From: Gammaproteobacteria bacterium
GTDB taxonomy: Bacteria > Pseudomonadota > Gammaproteobacteria > UBA9214
NCBI GenBank assembly: GCA_029881775.1
Contig: JAOULY010000152.1
Coordinates: 1 to 5,759 of the forward strand
Reading direction: 5' to 3'
DNA: 5,759 nt
Of this stretch, positions 1 through 4,045 are shown piece after piece; position 1 is the first letter of the stretch, and each line of letters begins with the position of its first letter. The notes under the pieces were generated by a model. The model saw only the letters and a list, made by a program, of their open reading frames with translations, did no database searches and was not told the origin of the DNA. Position numbers and translations under genes: made by a program.

Positions 1-1058
1 GTTACACTGACCCGCCCGACATCATTGCGTCCCAGATCGATCAGCATCAGGTGTTCAGCCAGTTCCTTGGGATCCGCCAGCAGGTCCTGCTCCAGCGCCG
101 CGTCTTCCTGCTGATCCTTGCCACGCGGGCGCGTACCGGCAATGGGCCGCACCGTAACAACGCCGTCTTCCAGGTGCACCAGGATCTCCGGCGACGAACC
201 GACCACGTGGAAATCACCGAGATCCATAAAATACATGTAGGGCGAAGGATTCAAACGCCGCAGCGCCCGGTAAAGATCCAGCGGTTTTGCCGGGAACGGC
301 ACAGACATGCGTTGCGACAGAACCACCTGCATGACATCGCCTTCAACGATGTAAGCCTTGATACGGTCAACCGCCGCCTCGAAGCCCGCGCGGGTGAATC
401 CCGAGACAAAATCACTTTCACTGACCGCGGCTGCCGTGCCCGCACCAATGCCATAGCCGTCCAGTGGCTCGCGCAAACGTGCCTCGAGTACATCCAGGCG
501 CTGCTGCCCCTGCGCCCAGGCATCCGGCGTGGCGGGGTCCACATGAACGATTAACAGGAGCGTACCGGCCAGGTTGTCGAACACCAGCAACTCATCCGAG
601 ACCATCAGGAGAATATCCGGACAGGACAGGAGATCTTGCTTGCTGAATTCACCCAGCCGCGGTTCTATATAACGAATGCTGTCATAACCGAAGTAGCCGA
701 CGAGACCGCCGGTAAAACGCGGCAGTTCCGGCAACTCGGGCGCGCGAAAACGCGCCTGGAACGCATCGACCCATGCGAGCGGGTCATCCGTGTGCACCGT
801 TTCCACCACCTCGCCCGACCGGGTGACGGTAATGTCGTACTCCTGCACACGCAATATTGTTGAACAGGGCAAGCCGATGATGGAGTAGCGGCCCCACTTC
901 TCGCCGCCATGAACTGACTCAAACAGGTAGGAATAGCTGCCACCGGCCAGCTTTATATACGTACTCAGCGGGGTATCAAGATCGGCGAGAATCTCGCGCG
1001 TCAGGGGAATGCGATTGTAGTCCTGGCTGGCCAGGTCATTGAATTTTTCAGGCGTCAT
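1..1058 (-). CDS. trpE: Anthranilate synthase component I (TrpE), 3' end cut by the window edge
   Basis: TrpE converts chorismate to anthranilate, the first step of tryptophan synthesis, using ammonia supplied by the glutaminase subunit TrpG; it is cytoplasmic. The frame is open from an ATG at 1058-1056 to the left edge, giving 352 codons of a protein usually near 490-500 residues. The N-terminal domain has the sequence YLFESVHGGEKWGRYS (residues 44-59); in the family the LLES-type motif here forms part of the tryptophan feedback site, with Phe46 in this copy. The start of the chorismate-binding domain follows: GDVMQVVLSQRMS (240-252), PSPYMYFMDL (271-280), GSSPEIL (287-293), RPIAGTRPRG (304-313) and LIDLGRNDVGRVS (339-351). 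The catalytic C-terminal part is outside the window. A modest Shine-Dalgarno (AGAGA at 1072-1068) lies 9 bases before the ATG. It follows gph by 32 bases, so it is probably cotranscribed with rpe and gph. No leader peptide or attenuator is visible in that gap. Identification is very secure. Confidence 0.96.
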   Translation of the reverse strand, partial: MTPEKFNDLASQDYNRIPLTREILADLDTPLSTYIKLAGGSYSYLFESVHGGEKWGRYSIIGLPCSTILRVQEYDITVTRSGEVVETVHTDDPLAWVDAFQARFRAPELPELPRFTGGLVGYFGYDSIRYIEPRLGEFSKQDLLSCPDILLMVSDELLVFDNLAGTLLLIVHVDPATPDAWAQGQQRLDVLEARLREPLDGYGIGAGTAAAVSESDFVSGFTRAGFEAAVDRIKAYIVEGDVMQVVLSQRMSVPFPAKPLDLYRALRRLNPSPYMYFMDLGDFHVVGSSPEILVHLEDGVVTVRPIAGTRPRGKDQQEDAALEQDLLADPKELAEHLMLIDLGRNDVGRVSV

Positions 1059-1090
1059 TCGCAGCTGTCTCTGCATTGAATTGCATCGTG

Positions 1091-1767
1091 TCAGCCTGCA
1101 TTTTCGAGCAAGGGAATTATTTCATCCATCGAATCAAGCACTGCATCCGGGCCGGCCTCGCGAATATCGACGCCATGATTGTAACCGTAGCTCATGCAAA
1201 CAATCTGGAACCCGGCTGCACGGGCCGCCGCCACATCGCTGACCGAGTCACCGATCATCAGCGCGTTACCCGGATCACAACCGAAAAATTCCGCCGCATG
1301 CAGCAGCGGCGCAGGATCAGGTTTCTTCTCTGCTAATGTATCACCGCTGATTACGATTGAGAAATCGTCGTACACACCCAGGTCCTTCAGCAACGGCTCG
1401 GTAAACTGCGCGGCCTTGTTGGTCACGCAACCCAGCTTGTAGCCGGCCGCCTTCAGGCCGTCCACAGCGGCGCGTACGCCCGGGTACAGGGTGGAACGCT
1501 TCGAGGTGTTTTGGCATACAGGGCCAGAAAGACCGGATAGGCACGGGCAAAATCGGCCTCATCCGGCTCGCCTTTGAGTTGCCCGACCAGGGCCCGGCGT
1601 ACCAGCCGCTCAACGCCATTACCCACCCAGTCACGCACGCGTTCCTCGCCCCGCGGCTCAAGACCCAGTTGCGTCATCATGCTATCCACGCAAAAGGCGA
1701 GATCCGGCACGCTGTCGACCAGCGTGCCGTCCACGTCGATCAGGATCATTTCCGGCTTATGAACCAT
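1091..1767 (-). CDS. gph: Phosphoglycolate phosphatase (Gph), HAD family, interrupted by a 1-base frameshift
   Basis: Gph hydrolyses 2-phosphoglycolate to glycolate, clearing a product of DNA-end repair and oxygenase side reactions. As written, the gene is in two frames. The first part runs from the ATG at 1767 to a TGA at 1455-1453. The second ends at the TGA at 1093-1091. Adding one base in the T run at 1509-1512 joins them into 225 residues, a normal family length. All HAD motifs are then present: motif I DVDGTLVDS (11-19, nucleophile Asp11 and acid/base Asp13), motif II VTNK (115-118), the motif III Lys in AEKKPDP (146-152) and motif IV IGDSVSD (172-178). The joined stretch around NTSKRSTLYPG (87-97) has the typical Gph look, which argues that the reconstruction is right. 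The start lies 8 bases after the rpe stop with no clear Shine-Dalgarno, suggesting translational coupling. The downstream part could restart at a GTG (1465-1463), but that product lacks the nucleophile. Family assignment is secure; whether the gene is broken in the living organism is not. Confidence 0.93.
1509..1512 (-). other. Frameshift site in gph (short homopolymer run, one base missing)
   Basis: The coding strand reads GCCAAAACACCTCGAAG. The upstream frame gives Ala-Lys-Thr-Pro-Arg and then diverges from the family. Restoring a fifth A gives Ala-Lys-Asn-Thr-Ser-Lys-Arg, which rejoins the downstream HAD frame. The run (four A in the coding strand) is short for transcriptional slippage. 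The codons do not form a canonical -1 slippery heptamer, so an indel (assembly error or real mutation) is the simplest reading. Confidence 0.85.
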
Positions 1768-1775
1768 GGCTTCGT

Positions 1776-2450
1776 TCAGCCGACTGCCTTTGCAATCTCC
1801 GCGCGCATGGCATCAATGGTTGTCTTGTAATCATCCGCACCGAAAATAGCGGAGCCGGCAACGAAGGTGTCAGCACCGGCCGCGGCGATCTCGCCGATGT
1901 TGTCGACCTTCACGCCGCCGTCGATTTCAAGGCGGATATCGCGTCCGCTTGCGTCGATCAGTTTGCGTGCCTCACGCAACTTTGGCAGTGCCTCGGCAAT
2001 AAAACTCTGGCCGCCGAAACCGGGATTGACCGACATCAGCAGGATCATGTCGACCTTGTCCATTACGTGCTTCAGGTAATCCAGCGGCGTGGCCGGGTTG
2101 AACACCAGCCCGGACTTGCAGCCGTGGTCATGCACCAGGGACAGTGAACGGTCGATATGTTCGCTGGCTTCCGGATGGAAGGTTATATAGGTAGCACCGG
2201 CCTTGGCGAAGTCGGGGATGATGCGATCGACCGGCTTGACCATCAGGTGCACATCGATATCCGCCGTCACGCCGTGACTGCGCAAAGCCTCACAGACCAG
2301 TGGCCCGATCGTCAGGTTGGGTACGTAGTGATTGTCCATCACGTCGAAATGCACGATATCCGCACCGGCATCCAGTACATGGGTAACTTCCTCACCCAGC
2401 CGGGCAAAATCCGCCGACAGAATAGAGGGTGCAATTTTGTAATCGGCCAT
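1776..2450 (-). CDS. rpe: Ribulose-phosphate 3-epimerase
   Basis: Rpe interconverts D-ribulose 5-phosphate and D-xylulose 5-phosphate in the pentose phosphate pathway (and the Calvin cycle where present); it is a cytoplasmic, metal-dependent TIM barrel. The 224-residue protein is full length for the family. Visible hallmarks are IAPSILSADF (6-15, substrate Ser9), VHFDVMDNHYVPN (33-45) with metal ligand His34 and catalytic Asp36, DVHLMV (66-71) with His68, the phosphate-loop region NPGFGGQSF (142-150), EIDGGV (175-180) with catalytic Asp177, and the second phosphate site AGSAIF (198-203). All expected active-site residues are present. The ATG is supported by GAGGA (2462-2458) 7 bases upstream. 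It is the first gene of the rpe-gph-trpE cluster; gph begins 8 bases after its stop. I could not find a convincing promoter upstream. Identification is very secure. Confidence 0.97.
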   Translation of the reverse strand: MADYKIAPSILSADFARLGEEVTHVLDAGADIVHFDVMDNHYVPNLTIGPLVCEALRSHGVTADIDVHLMVKPVDRIIPDFAKAGATYITFHPEASEHIDRSLSLVHDHGCKSGLVFNPATPLDYLKHVMDKVDMILLMSVNPGFGGQSFIAEALPKLREARKLIDASGRDIRLEIDGGVKVDNIGEIAAAGADTFVAGSAIFGADDYKTTIDAMRAEIAKAVG

Positions 2451-2457
2451 ACTGCTG

Positions 2458-2462
2458 TCCTC
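2458..2462 (-). promoter_or_regulatory. Ribosome binding site of rpe
   Basis: GAGGA on the minus strand, 7 bases before the rpe ATG. It is a good Shine-Dalgarno and fixes the start, which also agrees with the usual Rpe N-terminus. Confidence 0.75.
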
Positions 2463-2821
2463 GCTAGAAATTTTCTTGCGCCACTGGCAAAAAAGAAACG
2501 CGCACTTTACCTGAAGCAGACCGCATTTTCAGCTACCCGTAGCAGGTCGCGGCAAGCCGCAAATCAATCCCTTTGTTTTCAAGACGATAATAAGCCCGGC
2601 CTGCCCGGCACTTTTATGTCACAACGGTAATGACAAGGCACCATTCCGGCAGGCCGTAACCGGTGACCTGCACGCATTTACGGGCTTTTCCTGATGAATA
2701 CATGTGCTTACCCGACCTGCACATTCAGGCAACGTTACCGCGATTAGCGGACTGGAATGAGTCTGCATGACGCTCGCACATTCACCCGCCCCGCTCGTAT
2801 ATCAGCCGCTAACGGAAGTAC
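2463..2821. other. Non-coding gap between divergent rpe and the small acidic-protein gene
   Basis: I see no credible gene here. The plus-strand frame that runs through its first half starts inside rpe in antisense and has no family look. The region holds several weak patterns: a tight palindrome GCGGCAAGCCGC (2549-2560), an adjacent direct repeat GCCCGGC (2594-2600 and 2603-2609), a 9-bp inverted repeat CGGCCTGCC/GGCAGGCCG (2597-2605 and 2648-2656, 42 bases apart), a near-palindrome GTAACCGGTGAC (2656-2667) and a direct repeat GACCTGCAC (2665-2673 and 2714-2722). It should also hold the rpe promoter, but no hexamer pair on the minus strand is convincing. A small RNA cannot be excluded or supported. 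Confidence 0.5.
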
Positions 2822-2850
2822 TTGCCAATCCCGCTGACAGGACTTATAAA
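2822..2850 (+). promoter_or_regulatory. Sigma70-type promoter of the small acidic-protein gene
   Basis: TTGCCA (2822-2827) and TATAAA (2845-2850) are separated by exactly 17 bases, each matching 5 of 6 consensus positions. Transcription would begin near 2857, leaving a leader of about 73 bases before the ATG at 2930. This placement also argues against the longer reading frame that could start with the TTG at 2822, because that codon lies in the -35 element. Confidence 0.6.
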
Positions 2851-2915
2851 TAAATCAGCGCAGGATCGTGTTTTGGTTTACACACATAATTTATTACAGG
2901 CAGGCGCGGTTACCC

Positions 2916-2920
2916 AGGGG
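2916..2920 (+). promoter_or_regulatory. Ribosome binding site deciding the start at 2930
   Basis: AGGGG lies 9 bases upstream of the ATG at 2930. With the upstream promoter it supports this start rather than the upstream in-frame TTG at 2822. Confidence 0.5.
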
Positions 2921-2929
2921 TTTCCAGTT

Positions 2930-3220
2930 ATGTCCAACAATAATCGTCAGGCACGCATCGGTGACTGGTACCAGTCGATCAACGGCGACCGCTTCGAAAT
3001 TGTCGCACTTGATGAAGACGAGGATACTCTTGAAATACAGCACTTCGACGGCGCCATCGAGGAACTCGATTTCGATACCTGGATGGAAATGGAAGTTGAT
3101 CCGATCGAACCGCCAGAGGACTGGTCCGGCTCATTCGACATCGAACGCGAGGATTACGGCGTTGACCTCGAACTGACCGCCCCGAACGATAATATCAACC
3201 CACTCGACAATTTCGAATAA
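2930..3220 (+). CDS. Small acidic protein, DUF6763-like
   Basis: A 96-residue soluble protein without signal peptide or membrane segment. Its composition is striking: 29 Asp/Glu, only 4 Arg and no Lys. The N-terminal half (IGDWYQSINGDRFEIVAL, 10-27, then acidic DEDEDTLEIQHFDGAIEELD, 28-47) reads like a small beta-rich fold. It is followed by a conserved-looking IEPPEDWSGSFD (59-70) and a polar acidic tail. From memory this pattern (GxWYQ, IQYFDG-like, EPPEDWSG) matches small gammaproteobacterial proteins annotated DUF6763; the function of that group is unknown to me. The start was chosen for the AGGGG site 9 bases upstream and the good promoter at 2822-2850. The 36 residues that could be added upstream have no family look. 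It is followed after 124 bases by another small gene on the same strand, possibly cotranscribed. That it is a real gene is likely; the family name is less certain. Confidence 0.82.
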   Translation: MSNNNRQARIGDWYQSINGDRFEIVALDEDEDTLEIQHFDGAIEELDFDTWMEMEVDPIEPPEDWSGSFDIEREDYGVDLELTAPNDNINPLDNFE

Positions 3221-3246
3221 TCCTGCAAGACCTGCGAACGTCAATA

Positions 3247-3285
3247 TTACCCGGCAATTCATTGCCCTGCCCGCGTACCGGGTAA
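3247..3285. repeat. 8-bp inverted repeat between the two small plus-strand genes
   Basis: TTACCCGG (3247-3254) and CCGGGTAA (3278-3285) are perfect inverted copies separated by 23 bases. The loop is long and no T tract follows, so it does not look like an intrinsic terminator. It could be a protein-binding site or a weak RNA structure in a shared transcript. Chance is also possible for an 8-bp match. Confidence 0.35.
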
Positions 3286-3332
3286 CCATTCAACCCCGCT
3301 GAAAGTCAGCCGATAACCTCCCCACAGGCTAC

Positions 3333-3340
3333 GGGAGGTG
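3333..3340 (+). promoter_or_regulatory. Strong ribosome binding site of the 64-residue gene
   Basis: GGGAGGTG ends 4 bases before the ATG at 3345 and contains GGAGGT, with 5 bases between that core and the ATG. It is the best Shine-Dalgarno in the window and the main reason to accept the small gene that follows. Confidence 0.75.
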
Positions 3341-3344
3341 AATC

Positions 3345-3539
3345 ATGGCAATGATCTACGACTTGGTGACCGGCACGGTCACGTCCGATGATGAATACAC
3401 TGGCAGATTGATGTCCCGGGAAAGCATCCCCGCCCCCGAAGCCGGCCTGCAGACAATAGATGCAGGAACAGCCATCGAAGACATGACACCCGTCGATGCC
3501 TACATGGTCATGCTGCAGGACATCCTCAAGAAACTCTGA
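3345..3539 (+). CDS. Hypothetical 64-residue protein of unknown function
   Basis: I do not recognise this protein. It has 64 residues, is mildly acidic (11 Asp/Glu against 4 Lys/Arg) and has six Met. It has no cysteine, signal peptide or membrane helix. The N-terminal part (MIYDLVTGTVTSDDEYTGRL, 3-22) looks like beta strands with turns. The middle is Pro/Gly-rich, and the C-terminal PVDAYMVMLQDILKKL (49-64) is a probable amphipathic helix that could mediate a protein contact. The case for a real gene rests on the near-perfect Shine-Dalgarno, a gene-like protein composition and its position in otherwise non-coding DNA. An in-frame Met at codon 3 is a possible alternative start but is less well spaced. 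It lies 124 bases after the acidic-protein gene and may share its transcript. Only a weak private promoter candidate is visible (TTCAAC 3289-3294, 17 bases, GATAAC 3312-3317). It ends at a TGA before a hairpin at 3591-3616. Confidence 0.72.
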   Translation: MAMIYDLVTGTVTSDDEYTGRLMSRESIPAPEAGLQTIDAGTAIEDMTPVDAYMVMLQDILKKL

Positions 3540-3590
3540 CTGCGCCGGCTCGCTCCCACCATTCCAGCAACACCCCTAATGGAAACAGGC

Positions 3591-3616
3591 GCGTAAACGG
3601 AATCACCCGTTTACGT
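3591..3616. terminator. Hairpin between convergent genes, possible bidirectional terminator
   Basis: CGTAAACGG (3592-3600) and CCGTTTACG (3607-3615) form a perfect 9-bp stem with a 6-base loop, extendable on the plus strand by a G-U pair (3591/3616). The stem overlaps the stop codon of the minus-strand Rieske gene (3613-3611) and lies about 50 bases after the plus-strand 64-residue gene. No T run follows on either strand, so intrinsic termination is not shown; it may instead stop RNA decay or act with Rho. Confidence 0.45.
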
Positions 3617-3982
3617 GGACTGGCCGCGCAGGAATGCGGCCCGTCCCAGCATGACCTGGCCGTTCTCTACCCTGGCCGGCACAGCAGTCAGCGCATCACC
3701 AGCACAGGGCCCGGCAATACATTTCCCGTCATTCCAGCGAAACAGCGCACCGTGCATGGCACACTGTATGTGTTTACTGTCGAGACTCAGGAACTGGTCC
3801 GGCACCCAGTCAAGCGGGGCACCGGTGTGTGGACAGTTGTTAAGATAGGCACGTACTTCATCACCGCGGCGAACCACAAACACATCGAACAAGCGGTTAT
3901 CGCAAGGCACGGTAACGCCCCTGCTGCCGGGATCCTGTAACTCTTCGAGAGCCAGAACAGGCATGTAATCAGTATCAGGCAT
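3611..3982 (-). CDS. Stand-alone Rieske [2Fe-2S] protein
   Basis: A 123-residue soluble Rieske-fold protein, probably a cytoplasmic electron carrier or small redox partner. The cluster ligands are visible: Cys50 and His52 in CPHTGAPLDW (50-59), and Cys74 and His77 in CAMHGALF (74-81). This gives CxH, 21 intervening residues, then CxxH, slightly longer than in classic dioxygenase ferredoxins. GPCAGDALTAVP (91-102) is the usual loop after the second ligand pair. There is no signal peptide and no catalytic oxygenase domain, so it is not a terminal oxygenase. The electron donor and acceptor cannot be inferred from the context. The ATG at 3982 has no Shine-Dalgarno, but a promoter with TTGACA lies so close that the mRNA may be leaderless. 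The next in-frame ATG (codon 7) has no better site. The gene is 63 bases downstream of the SUMF1-domain gene on the same strand. The Rieske assignment is secure; the specific role is unknown. Confidence 0.93.
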   Translation of the reverse strand: MPDTDYMPVLALEELQDPGSRGVTVPCDNRLFDVFVVRRGDEVRAYLNNCPHTGAPLDWVPDQFLSLDSKHIQCAMHGALFRWNDGKCIAGPCAGDALTAVPARVENGQVMLGRAAFLRGQST

Positions 3983-3988
3983 GTCGGC

Positions 3989-4016
3989 AGACTACGTTTA
4001 GCCGGGAAATTGTCAA
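3989..4016 (-). promoter_or_regulatory. Promoter of the Rieske gene, possibly producing a leaderless transcript
   Basis: On the minus strand a perfect -35 TTGACA (4016-4011) is followed by 16 bases and TAGTCT (3994-3989). The latter matches the three most conserved -10 positions (T1, A2, T6). Six bases then precede the ATG at 3982, so the expected transcription start falls on or next to the A of the start codon. It lies in the gap after the SUMF1-domain gene stop and would let the Rieske gene be expressed on its own. Confidence 0.5.
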
Positions 4017-4045
4017 CCGCACCAGCGCACGCCCCGGCCGCGCGT

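Noticed and set aside
51..554. A 167-codon plus-strand open frame and its neighbours opposite trpE
   Set aside because: They lie antisense to a continuous, unmistakable TrpE frame, have Arg/His-rich compositions typical of shadow frames, and have no ribosome binding site or family look.
1499..1515. Programmed -1 ribosomal frameshifting or transcriptional slippage in gph
   Set aside because: The frame-0 codons GCC AAA ACA do not form an X XXY YYZ heptamer, the A run has only four bases, and Gph is not known to need recoding. A simple indel explains the data better.
2463..2640. A specific rpe promoter on the minus strand
   Set aside because: Candidate hexamers (TTGATT, TTGCCG, TTGCCA and a TATTAT) lack an acceptable partner at 16-18 bases, so none is listed.
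2822..2929. Longer start (TTG at 2822) for the small acidic protein
   Set aside because: That codon is in the -35 element of a good promoter, the added 36 residues look unlike the rest of the protein, and the ATG at 2930 has a Shine-Dalgarno.
3591..3616. A confident Rho-independent terminator
   Set aside because: The 9-bp stem is good but no T tract follows on either strand; it is kept only as a moderate-confidence hairpin.
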